A stretch of DNA of 16,075 nucleotides from DATCDR01 sp036510575 (GTDB lineage: Bacteria > Actinomycetota > Acidimicrobiia > Acidimicrobiales > Bog-793). Under the pieces are notes generated by a model. That model saw nothing but the letters and a program-made list of their open reading frames with translations. It had not been told where the DNA came from and did no database searches. Where the stretch lies: contig DATCDR010000212.1 of assembly GCA_036510575.1 (NCBI GenBank), positions 1 through 16,075 on the forward strand, written 5' to 3'. The translations under genes were made by a program, and so were the position numbers. Below, one piece after another: positions 1 through 6,737 of the stretch (positions are counted from its first letter, which is position 1; each line of letters begins with the position of its first letter).

Positions 1-108
1 AAGATCAGCGACGCCGAGATGGCCGAGGTCAGCCGCCAGATCAAACCGGACGCGTTCCACGGCGAGTGGAACTACACCGTCCGACCGAAACGAACTACAA
101 GCGTGTAA
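1..108 (+). CDS. C-terminal end of an ISAzo13-like transposase (partial, runs off the left edge)
   Basis: Frame 1 is open from the first base to a TAA at 106-108, giving about 35 residues. They end with the block DAFHGEWNYTVRP, which resembles the closing HGEWNYTI-type motif of DDE transposases of the ISAzo13 family (Rhodopirellula-type DDE domain). Only the tail is visible, so I cannot say whether the element to the left is intact. The sequence just after the stop (about 109-155) is clearly richer in A and T than its surroundings and may be the end of the element, but I could not identify a terminal inverted repeat. The family call rests on this short motif recalled from memory. Confidence 0.55.
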   Translation, partial: KISDAEMAEVSRQIKPDAFHGEWNYTVRPKRTTSV

Positions 109-234
109 CTAACTTGACTGACTTATTTATTGGTAAGCACTAACCGTCGCTAATGGTGCCGGCGCCCACGACCGAGCTGAACGTCGATGTCGGCTCGGCG
201 TTCTCACTCGTGTTGCAATCGCCGGTCGGGTGGA

Positions 235-280
235 CTCGGACCAAGCGCGGTCCCGAGAGTTCTGAAAGGACCGTTCCTTT
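235..280 (-). terminator. Two small hairpins downstream of the permease gene
   Basis: The first hairpin (235-257) pairs CTCGG-ACC with GGT-CCCGAG around the loop AAGCGC, with one bulged base. The second (265-280) pairs AAAGGA with TCCTTT around a 4-base loop. They lie 49-94 bases past the stop of the minus-strand permease. Neither has a convincing T-tract, so a terminator role is a weak inference from position. I see nothing else clear between 109 and 328. Confidence 0.25.
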
Positions 281-328
281 TCGTCCGCCTTTACGCGTCC
301 TGCACCTCGGGGCGCTGATGCTCGGTGA

Positions 329-2872
329 TTACTCGGATCGAAGAGCGAGCGCTGCCGGAGTACGAGCTGCGATACGGGCGGGGATAGTGGCGACGAGGTT
401 GGCGAGGAGGAGCGCGCCGACGACGACGAAGATCAAGGATGCGGGCACCGTCGGCTGCGGGACCGCATTGATGTCGCGGGCAAAGAGGTCCCAGAGCTCG
501 CGACCGGCGACGATGCCGATGGGAATGCCGAAGGCGGCGGCGACTGTGGCAATGGTCGATGCCTGCCATGCAATGGTAGCGGCCACTTGGCGAGCCGTGA
601 AGCCGAGCGACTTCAAAAGCGCGAGGTCTCGTCGTCTTCGTCGCACCGACGCGCTCAACGTCAGCGCCAACGCCAGTATGGCTCCAACGGCGAGGCCGAT
701 GGCGAGCACGACGGGCGTCGCGCCAGTCGACTGGTAATTGACGATCTCGGCAGGGCGCTGCACGCTGACGACGTCCACGCTGTCGCCGTTGGTATTGCGG
801 TCCTTGGCGAACTCGGCGTCGGCAATCGCTGTGATTCGGTTCATGTCAGCCAGCCCGGCTGCGCTCGACACGTCGCCTCGGAGCCGCACAAAGACCACGC
901 CGGGACCGTCGAGGTTCGGGTCTGGGTTCATGATGGCGTGAACGAATGCAGGACTCAGCGCAGCCGAAAGCAGCGCGCCGGTGCCCATCGACGGGTGATC
1001 GGCAAAGTTCCCCGCACCGCCGATCGCCGGGAAAGTCGCGGTGCCGACGACGGTCAACTTGGTCGGGGGCAAATAGAGCGGGGCGGTGTTCGGCGAGCCG
1101 AACGAAAAGGTGACGCCGTCACCGATGTGCTTATGAAGGAGCGCGAGCGTGGTGGCGCCGACAACAACCTGATTGTGGGCGTCTACGCCGTGGCCGGACA
1201 GTATCGGCGGCGCGACCTTGGCGTGGTAGCCGTCGACGGCGAAGATGGGCACCGTCAGGTTGTTGATCTGCACGGAGATGCTGTGAAATCCAGACCAGCC
1301 CGATACGTCAGCGTCGTGGTTGAGAGCGGCAAGCGCCTTTGGGGGCACGACGTTTTCTGAGCTCAACGCGTAGTTCCAATTCCATCCGTAAAGCGCAGGA
1401 TGTGAGATCAACGTGTGTAGCCCGCTGCTGAAGGTGAGCGTTCCCGTCACCATGGCGATAGCCAAGGTCGCTCCTACGAGGACCGAGCGCGCAGGAACGG
1501 CTGTGCGACCCTGCCCGGAGGTGAGGGCGAATCGGAGACCGACGGCACTCGAGATCGGCAGGCCGATCGCTGTCGCGAGATGCACTGCTCTCGACTGTCG
1601 CGGGAGACGGATGCGAGACCTGGTGGCTTGGCGATGAGCGGCACCCTCATAGGCGATCGCCGTCGAGGCCGCACCGAGTCCAGCGATTAGAACCAGGACC
1701 CCGAGACCGAGGACCGTCCAATCGAAGGCGATTCCCGGCGGGTGATAGACCTGCCGTATCGGGCCGAGCGGCGAAAGCGGCGAGAGCGCGACGGCGACGA
1801 TCGCCGCGAGCACGCTGCCCACAACCACAGCCGCGAGGACACCGACTAGGCCATCTGCGATACCCGTCGAGGGAGTAGCGCCAAGGGCTCGTAGTATCTG
1901 ACCCTCCTCATCCTCGGAGCGCAGCTGGCGAGAGATCGTGAGCGCTGCGATCGCTAACGCCGCCAGGGCCGCGATCGCGCCGAACACGCCGAGCGCGATC
2001 GACTCGGGCTTTACTGCCAGCTCGACTTTGGTTTCGGTGATCGCGGTGACGCTGAAGTTCGGGTCGCTCCCGCTCGGCAGCAGTCGAATCAGCGCCGCTT
2101 CGGTCGGCGAGAGGCCCTGATCGCCGTGTACGAGCTGCATCGCGTACCAGGTGCCCTCTACGGAGTTGTTCGCGAGGAGCGACCGGGTAAGCGTCGGGGT
2201 GAACAACTCGTCAGCGGGGAGCCGGTCGGTGTCATCCTCGATGACCTGGTCGTTGAATACCACTATCCCGACGAGGTGCATCTCGAGGCGAATTTTCGGT
2301 CGTAATTTCGGCGTGCCAAACAGCGGAGAGTTGAACTGCGGCCCCGAGTAGATACCCATCGGAACGACGTCGCCGACGTGAATGTCGAGCTCACTGGCGC
2401 CGAGCGCGGTCGTCACAAACTCATCGGTGCTATTCGGATTCGCCATGCGACCAGCGATCGGCGTAGCCCGATCTTCGTTGAAAAAGAGCCCGTTGACGCT
2501 CCCCACCGGGTTCAGAGAGAGATTGAGATTCGGGGCACCGTCGCGTTCTAGCGGCACGATCCCGGCTCCAACCCATGCCTCGACCTGCTTGACGTCAGGC
2601 AGCCGGGCGATCTCGGGCAGCAGCTTCGGCGAGTAGTTGTTAGCGGCGTTGCCGGTGCTCGTGCCATACGTCGACATCGTCAGATCCGAGGCGTCGGTCT
2701 TTGCGAGGAATGCCGGGTACGACGACTGCGTCCGTCTCGCTGCCGCGACGGAGCCCATCGCGATTCCGCCGAGAAGGCCGATGAGCACCACGAGGGCGAG
2801 ATAGCCGCCCCACCTGCGCGCAAACGTTGTCCGGAATCGGTAAGAAACGACTCTCGCGGCGCCAGCCGTCAC
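329..2872 (-). CDS. FtsX-family ABC transporter permease
   Basis: This encodes a membrane permease of about 847 residues in the FtsX/MacB class, which works with a separate ATPase to move lipids, lipoproteins or drugs, or to transmit conformational signals. After a basic N-terminus there is a first membrane helix (about residues 23-44, ALVVLIGLLGGIAMGSV) and then a large extracytoplasmic domain. A first FtsX-like helical block near residues 290-400 contains the typical cytoplasmic element ILRALGATP. A second extracytoplasmic domain and a C-terminal FtsX block follow, with RRRRRDLALLKSLGFTARQV then helices and ALALRSE at the end. I chose the GTG at 2872 because GGAGG lies 4 bases upstream; the longer alternative begins with TTG at 2926 and adds 18 residues of low-complexity sequence. 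No ATPase gene is adjacent: transposase sequence lies downstream and a divergent gene upstream. The substrate is unknown. Confidence 0.85.
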   Translation of the reverse strand: MTAGAARVVSYRFRTTFARRWGGYLALVVLIGLLGGIAMGSVAAARRTQSSYPAFLAKTDASDLTMSTYGTSTGNAANNYSPKLLPEIARLPDVKQVEAWVGAGIVPLERDGAPNLNLSLNPVGSVNGLFFNEDRATPIAGRMANPNSTDEFVTTALGASELDIHVGDVVPMGIYSGPQFNSPLFGTPKLRPKIRLEMHLVGIVVFNDQVIEDDTDRLPADELFTPTLTRSLLANNSVEGTWYAMQLVHGDQGLSPTEAALIRLLPSGSDPNFSVTAITETKVELAVKPESIALGVFGAIAALAALAIAALTISRQLRSEDEEGQILRALGATPSTGIADGLVGVLAAVVVGSVLAAIVAVALSPLSPLGPIRQVYHPPGIAFDWTVLGLGVLVLIAGLGAASTAIAYEGAAHRQATRSRIRLPRQSRAVHLATAIGLPISSAVGLRFALTSGQGRTAVPARSVLVGATLAIAMVTGTLTFSSGLHTLISHPALYGWNWNYALSSENVVPPKALAALNHDADVSGWSGFHSISVQINNLTVPIFAVDGYHAKVAPPILSGHGVDAHNQVVVGATTLALLHKHIGDGVTFSFGSPNTAPLYLPPTKLTVVGTATFPAIGGAGNFADHPSMGTGALLSAALSPAFVHAIMNPDPNLDGPGVVFVRLRGDVSSAAGLADMNRITAIADAEFAKDRNTNGDSVDVVSVQRPAEIVNYQSTGATPVVLAIGLAVGAILALALTLSASVRRRRRDLALLKSLGFTARQVAATIAWQASTIATVAAAFGIPIGIVAGRELWDLFARDINAVPQPTVPASLIFVVVGALLLANLVATIPARIAARTPAALALRSE

Positions 2873-2876
2873 GTTT

Positions 2877-2881
2877 CCTCC
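2877..2881 (-). promoter_or_regulatory. Ribosome binding site deciding the permease start
   Basis: On the minus strand GGAGG is followed by AAAC and then GTG at 2872. The 4-base spacing is short but the match to the Shine-Dalgarno core is complete. No comparable site precedes the in-frame TTG at 2926. Confidence 0.6.
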
Positions 2882-2925
2882 GTAGTTCTTGCTGCTACGC
2901 GACGACCGAGTGCCGCCGTAATGCA

Positions 2926-2954
2926 ATCTTGAACCGAGTCAACTTCACCGACAA
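2926..2954 (-). promoter_or_regulatory. Weak candidate promoter for the permease
   Basis: On the minus strand TTGTCG (2954-2949) is separated by 17 bases from CAAGAT (2931-2926). The -35 box matches 4 of 6 consensus bases and the -10 box 3 of 6. A second possible -35 box, TTGACT, lies at 2942-2937 but has no good partner. Predicted transcription would begin near 2919, giving a leader of about 47 bases. This is weak evidence. Confidence 0.2.
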
Positions 2955-3086
2955 GGATGGCAGTCTCCCCGTTCGGAAGTGGTAGTACCCACACGAACGC
3001 ACCACCACTCGAAGCTCGAAACGACGAAGAGGCGAGCTGACAAAGCGCGAGCGATGACGGCGCGCCCTCACGGGGGCGCAGACGCG

Positions 3087-3116
3087 TCGTCACCGACGGT
3101 GATCTGCCGATATCGT
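3087..3116 (+). promoter_or_regulatory. Candidate promoter for a leaderless thioredoxin transcript
   Basis: TCGTCA (3087-3092) and TATCGT (3111-3116) are separated by 18 bases. The second fits the TANNNT -10 pattern common in actinobacteria, and it ends 6 bases before the ATG at 3123, which is where transcription would be expected to begin. No Shine-Dalgarno-like sequence lies between the box and the ATG. Together this suggests that transcription starts at or next to the A of the start codon. Confidence 0.45.
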
Positions 3117-3122
3117 CTCGGC

Positions 3123-3842
3123 ATGGCTACTGACGTCACTGACCTCACCTTCGGCGTAGAGGTAATGGAGCGATCGGCCTCGGTGCCGGTCGTTGTGGAC
3201 CTATGGGCGCCGTGGTGTGGGCCCTGCCGGACCCTCGGGCCGATCCTAGAGAAGGTTGTCGACGAGACCGACGGTGAAGTGGAGCTCGTCAAGGTAAACA
3301 TCGACGAGAATCCCCAGATCGCCGCGGCGTTCGGTGTGCAGTCGATACCTGCGGTCTTTGCGCTCCGCGACGGACAGGTCGTCGATACCTTCATCGGCGC
3401 GGTTCCCGAGCCGGCGGTCCGGACATTTATCGACGGTCTTGCTCGTGCGAAGCTGAGTGAAGCTGACCGCCTCGTCGCACTTGGCGATGAGCAGTCGATT
3501 CGAGCTGCCCTGGAGCTCGAGCCCGACCATGGAGAGGCAATTCGATCGCTTGCCGAGATCCTCGTCGCTGACGGAAATGCCGCAGACGCTCTCGACCTGC
3601 TCTCGCGAATTCCAGAGACGCCAGAGACCCGACGGATAGCTGCACTAGCCCGACTGAGCATGTCAGGAGACGAGACTCTGATCGACAGCGATGATCTCGA
3701 AGAGCGACTGAACTCACTGCTCGACGTGGTTCGAGACGACGACGTGGCTCGCCAGGAGTACGTCGACGTGCTCGCGGCCATGGACCCCGAGGACCCCCGG
3801 ACGTCGCTTTTTCGCAAACGCTTGTCAGCTCGTCTGTTCTGA
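3123..3842 (+). CDS. Thioredoxin-domain protein with C-terminal TPR-like region (CnoX/YbbN-like)
   Basis: The 239-residue protein has two parts. Residues 1-105 form a thioredoxin fold with the active-site motif WAPWCGPC (Cys32 and Cys35) and the cis-proline loop SIPAV (Pro76). The remainder is acidic and helical and matches the TPR-like tail found in YbbN/CnoX co-chaperones (LELEPDHGEAIRSLAEIL, then ALDLLSRIPETPETRR). Proteins of this type protect or hold misfolded or over-oxidised substrates in the cytoplasm; the intact CGPC suggests redox activity here. The ATG at 3123 was chosen because the thioredoxin fold begins directly after it and a TANNNT box sits 6 bases upstream. An in-frame extension to 2979 has basic, non-conserved sequence. 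It is the first gene of a tight four-gene cluster, 7 bases before the next start. Confidence 0.85.
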   Translation: MATDVTDLTFGVEVMERSASVPVVVDLWAPWCGPCRTLGPILEKVVDETDGEVELVKVNIDENPQIAAAFGVQSIPAVFALRDGQVVDTFIGAVPEPAVRTFIDGLARAKLSEADRLVALGDEQSIRAALELEPDHGEAIRSLAEILVADGNAADALDLLSRIPETPETRRIAALARLSMSGDETLIDSDDLEERLNSLLDVVRDDDVARQEYVDVLAAMDPEDPRTSLFRKRLSARLF

Positions 3843-3849
3843 GCTCGGC

Positions 3850-4713
3850 GTGAGCGCGAGCGCGTCGGTAAAGCGACTTGGTGAGACGCCCCTATCGCTC
3901 GGCGATCGTCGCTTCGATGTCGCCAAACGTGTCCTCGTAATGGGCATCGTGAATCGGACGCCGGACTCCTTCTACGACCACGGGACCTACTTCGAGCTCG
4001 ACTCGTCACTTCGGCTCGCCGAAGAGCTCGTCACTGCCGGGGCGGACATCATCGACGTCGGCGGTGTTCGCGCCGGCCCCGGACCACACGTCACGCCAGC
4101 CGAAGAGATCGATCGGGTCGTTCCCGCCATCGCGGCGATCGCCGCGCGCTTTGACGTAGCGGTGTCGGTCGACACCTTCAGGGCCGAAGTGGCCGAGGCC
4201 TCATATCAAGCAGGTGCCGTGCTCGGCAACGACATCAGCGGCTTCGCCGATCCGGAGTACCTGCCCGTCGCCAAGCGATTCGGAGCGGCGGTTGTGGCGA
4301 CGCACATCCGGTTGCAGCCTCGCGTGAACGACCCTGACCCCCGCTACCCGAACGACGACGTGGTGGCCGCGTGCGAGACGTACCTCGTCGAGCGCGTCGA
4401 GCGGGCCCGCCAAGCGGGCCTCTCGGACGATCAGGTGATCTTGGATGCGGGGCTCGACCTCGGCAAGACCACGCCGCAGTCCCTTGAGCTACTTCGAGCG
4501 TCCGCCCGGCTCGCGTCGATCGGGCCGTGCCTCTTGTTATCGACATCGAACAAGGGGTTTCTCGGCGACCTCTTCGACTTAAAGATCGACGAGCGCTCCG
4601 AAGCGACGATGGCAGCGCTCGCAGTCGGCGTCATCGGCGGCTGCCGGGTACTCCGGGTACATGACGTGCGAGGTGCGTGTCGGATAAGCCGCACGCTCGA
4701 GGCGCTGCTCTAA
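3850..4713 (+). CDS. folP: Dihydropteroate synthase homologue, FolP2-like
   Basis: The 287-residue protein has the TIM-barrel layout of the pterin-binding family. Visible motifs are MGIVNRTPDSFYD (31-43), DVGGVRAGPG (69-78), SVDT (106-109), ND (127-128), DAGLDLGKT (199-207), SNK (233-235) and RVHDV (269-273). Classical folate-pathway enzymes carry NVTPDSFSDGG in the first motif and GGESTRPG in the second. Here both differ in the way I recall for the mycobacterial paralogue FolP2 (NRTPDSFYD, GGVKAGPG), which is reported not to replace FolP1. Pterin binding looks conserved (Asp199, Lys206, Asn234), but the loop that helps bind p-aminobenzoate is altered. Synthesis of dihydropteroate is therefore possible but uncertain. 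The start is GTG, 7 bases after the thioredoxin stop. The TAA is directly followed by the ATG of holA, which suggests coupled translation. Confidence 0.8.
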   Translation: MSASASVKRLGETPLSLGDRRFDVAKRVLVMGIVNRTPDSFYDHGTYFELDSSLRLAEELVTAGADIIDVGGVRAGPGPHVTPAEEIDRVVPAIAAIAARFDVAVSVDTFRAEVAEASYQAGAVLGNDISGFADPEYLPVAKRFGAAVVATHIRLQPRVNDPDPRYPNDDVVAACETYLVERVERARQAGLSDDQVILDAGLDLGKTTPQSLELLRASARLASIGPCLLLSTSNKGFLGDLFDLKIDERSEATMAALAVGVIGGCRVLRVHDVRGACRISRTLEALL

Positions 4714-5787
4714 ATGGCCGAGGCACTGCTGAGCAAAGAGGGAGCGGCGCTTCCCTGCTACCTCGTAGACGGTGAGGACCCGAGCCTGGTGGCCCAGGAG
4801 CTGTCCAGCCTGCTCGCAGCGCTCGTTGACCTCTCAGTGATCACGACAGACGCCATAGAGGAGTACGGCGACGCCGGCCAGGTCGAAGAGCTCGACGTCG
4901 GCGCGATCGTCAACGCCTGCTGCACGCCGCCGTTTCTTACAGCGACCCGCGTCGTCGTCGTGCGGGATGCCACCGGCTTCGATGCCGCGAGCCAAAAAGA
5001 GATCGCCGCCTACCTTTCGAACGCTCTCCCGACGACGGTGCTCGTGCTTGCCAATCCAGGCAGGGTGGGCGCCGCCCTCGCAAAGGCTGCGAACGCACAC
5101 GGCATCGTCATCCACGCGCAGCCCGGGAATGCCCGAGCCCGCACGCAGTGGATCTCCGAGCACCTCCACGACGCGACCCTGCGCCTCGACAACGCCGCGA
5201 CAGCCCTCCTCGCCGACAACCTCGGCGAGGACCTAGCCAGGCTCGACGGCCTCACCAAGATGCTGGTTGCCGCATACGGACCGAATGCGACGGTTCACGA
5301 GAGCGACCTCGAACCATTTCTCGGGGCTGCGGGAGCCGTTGCTCCGTGGGATCTCACCGACGCACTCGACGCAGGTGACTCTGCACGAGCGATCGAAGCG
5401 CTCCATCGGATGCTCGAAGCTGGTGACCGCCACCCATTTCAGATCATCGCCATCTTGCACCGCCACTACGGGGCGATGCTTCGACTCGATGGCGCGGAGA
5501 TCGCCGACGAAGCGGGCGCGTCGGCCGCAACCGGGCTCGCGCCCTACCCGGCAAAGAAGGTTCTTCTACAAAGTCGCCGACTCGGCCACGACCGCGTCAC
5601 AAAGGCCATACAACTACTCGGTGCGGCAGACCTCGACCTCCGTGGTCTCCTCGGTTGGCCAGACGAGCTGATCATGGAGGTCCTCGTCGCGCGCCTGGCC
5701 CAACTCGTCCGACTCTCCAGCGGCGGAGGCGAGCAGGGGCGACGCTCCCAAAACAGGAACGCTCGGGCAAGATCGCAAGAGTCCTAG
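4714..5787 (+). CDS. holA: DNA polymerase III subunit delta
   Basis: The 357-residue protein is the clamp-loader delta subunit, which opens the sliding clamp and contacts gamma/tau and delta-prime in the replisome. The N-terminus YLVDGEDPSLVAQEL matches the family opening (Y-L-x-G-D/E-D/E-x-x-L). The first domain continues through TATRVVVVRDATGF and a strand-rich AAA+-like core. The C-terminal helical collar domain includes PWDLTDALDAGDSARAIEALHRML and HPFQIIAILHRHYGAMLRL, both typical of HolA. The last 20 or so residues are basic and serine/arginine-rich and are likely disordered. The ATG follows the previous TAA with no gap (TAAATG). A weak GAGG at 4699-4702 lies 11 bases upstream, so re-initiation after folP is likely. 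Its place in a cluster with metabolic genes is not informative about function. Confidence 0.85.
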   Translation: MAEALLSKEGAALPCYLVDGEDPSLVAQELSSLLAALVDLSVITTDAIEEYGDAGQVEELDVGAIVNACCTPPFLTATRVVVVRDATGFDAASQKEIAAYLSNALPTTVLVLANPGRVGAALAKAANAHGIVIHAQPGNARARTQWISEHLHDATLRLDNAATALLADNLGEDLARLDGLTKMLVAAYGPNATVHESDLEPFLGAAGAVAPWDLTDALDAGDSARAIEALHRMLEAGDRHPFQIIAILHRHYGAMLRLDGAEIADEAGASAATGLAPYPAKKVLLQSRRLGHDRVTKAIQLLGAADLDLRGLLGWPDELIMEVLVARLAQLVRLSSGGGEQGRRSQNRNARARSQES

Positions 5788-5798
5788 GCGACACGGAC

Positions 5799-6626
5799 GT
5801 GTCGACCACAGAGGACCTCGCCACAGAACTCGTCGAGATTGCGACCACTGCCGCGATCCAAGCAGGAGCGTTGCTCGCCGAGATGGCTCCGAGGCGCCTT
5901 GATCTCCGCGCGATGGCCTCGGCCAAGTCCTCAATCACCGACCTCGTCACTGCAGCCGACATCGACTCAGAGGCAGCCGTCCTCGAGATCGTGCTCGGCG
6001 CCCGACCTGACGACGCGATCATGGCCGAGGAGGGCTCGAGTCGACCCGGTACGTCATCGGTCACCTGGGTCATCGACCCGCTCGACGGAACGACGAACTT
6101 CGTCTACGGCTACGGCGAATTCGCTGTCTCGATCGCAGCCAAAGTCGACGATGTCGTCGTCGCCGGCGTCGTGCACAACCCGATCGCAAAAGAGACCTTT
6201 GCCGCGACGCTCGGCGGCGGTGCGACGAGGAACGGTCAGGCAATGACGCCGAGCGACCCTTCGTCCCTCGCATCTTCCCTGGTAGGCACCGGTTTTGGCT
6301 ACCTGTCCGAGGCGCGAGCAGACCAGGCTCGGATCCTCCCGTACCTGGTGCCAGCGATCCGCGACATCCGCCGCGGCGGGTGCGCATCACTCGACTGCTG
6401 CGGCGTCGGGGCCGGTCGGCTCGACGGCTACTTCGAAGCAGGGCTGAAGCCCTGGGACTTCGCGGCCGGGTTGCTCGTCGCGACCGAGGCTGGATGTGGA
6501 TCGCGGAGCCTCGAGAATTTTCCAGGCCGTTCGACCACCCTCGTCATCGCCTCGAGCGACATTCTCGACTCTTTGGTCAACCTTTTGATCGAATGCGACG
6601 CCAAAGGACGACTCGAAGGTCACTAG
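5799..6626 (+). CDS. Inositol monophosphatase family protein
   Basis: The 275-residue protein is a metal-dependent phosphatase of the IMPase/FBPase fold. It shows KSSITDLVTAADIDSE (43-58), the metal-binding pair EE (77-78), the signature WVIDPLDGTTNFVYG (90-104, with Asp93 and Asp96) and the closing motif WDFAAGLLVATEAG (219-232, with Asp220). Enzymes of this type hydrolyse inositol phosphate, fructose-1,6-bisphosphate, histidinol phosphate or related substrates; the sequence alone does not tell which. Length is normal for the family. I used the GTG at 5799, 11 bases after the holA stop, because the conserved helix begins just after it. The in-frame ATG at 5655 would add 48 arginine-rich residues overlapping holA in another frame. 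This is the last gene of the cluster. Confidence 0.85.
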   Translation: MSTTEDLATELVEIATTAAIQAGALLAEMAPRRLDLRAMASAKSSITDLVTAADIDSEAAVLEIVLGARPDDAIMAEEGSSRPGTSSVTWVIDPLDGTTNFVYGYGEFAVSIAAKVDDVVVAGVVHNPIAKETFAATLGGGATRNGQAMTPSDPSSLASSLVGTGFGYLSEARADQARILPYLVPAIRDIRRGGCASLDCCGVGAGRLDGYFEAGLKPWDFAAGLLVATEAGCGSRSLENFPGRSTTLVIASSDILDSLVNLLIECDAKGRLEGH

Positions 6627-6737
6627 GCCCCAAGAGAGCGGAGGGGTGATCAAGTCGAAGTAAGGTTTGCCCGCTCGGAGACGGCGGTCGTCTTCGGCGG
6701 ATCCCGCAGGACGCGGAATCAGAAGGGAGCGTTCGGC

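Noticed and set aside
587..1360. Plus-strand frame of 257 codons
   Set aside because: It is a shadow of the permease, dominated by Arg, Gly, Val and Asp with no domain. The minus strand encodes the C-terminal FtsX block.
3068..4009. Minus-strand frame of 313 codons
   Set aside because: It is antisense to the thioredoxin and folP genes and is Ser/Arg-rich without motifs. The plus strand carries CGPC and DHPS motifs.
5655..5798. Longer N-terminus for the IMPase-family protein starting at ATG 5655
   Set aside because: It overlaps holA, is arginine-rich and does not belong to the IMPase fold. The GTG at 5799 fits the gene spacing and family length.
6627..6737. Terminator or promoter between the IMPase gene and hppA
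   Set aside because: TAAGGT at 6661-6666 fits TANNNT but has no -35 partner, and the possible stems are only 4 bp. The sequence does not support a call beyond the hppA ribosome site.
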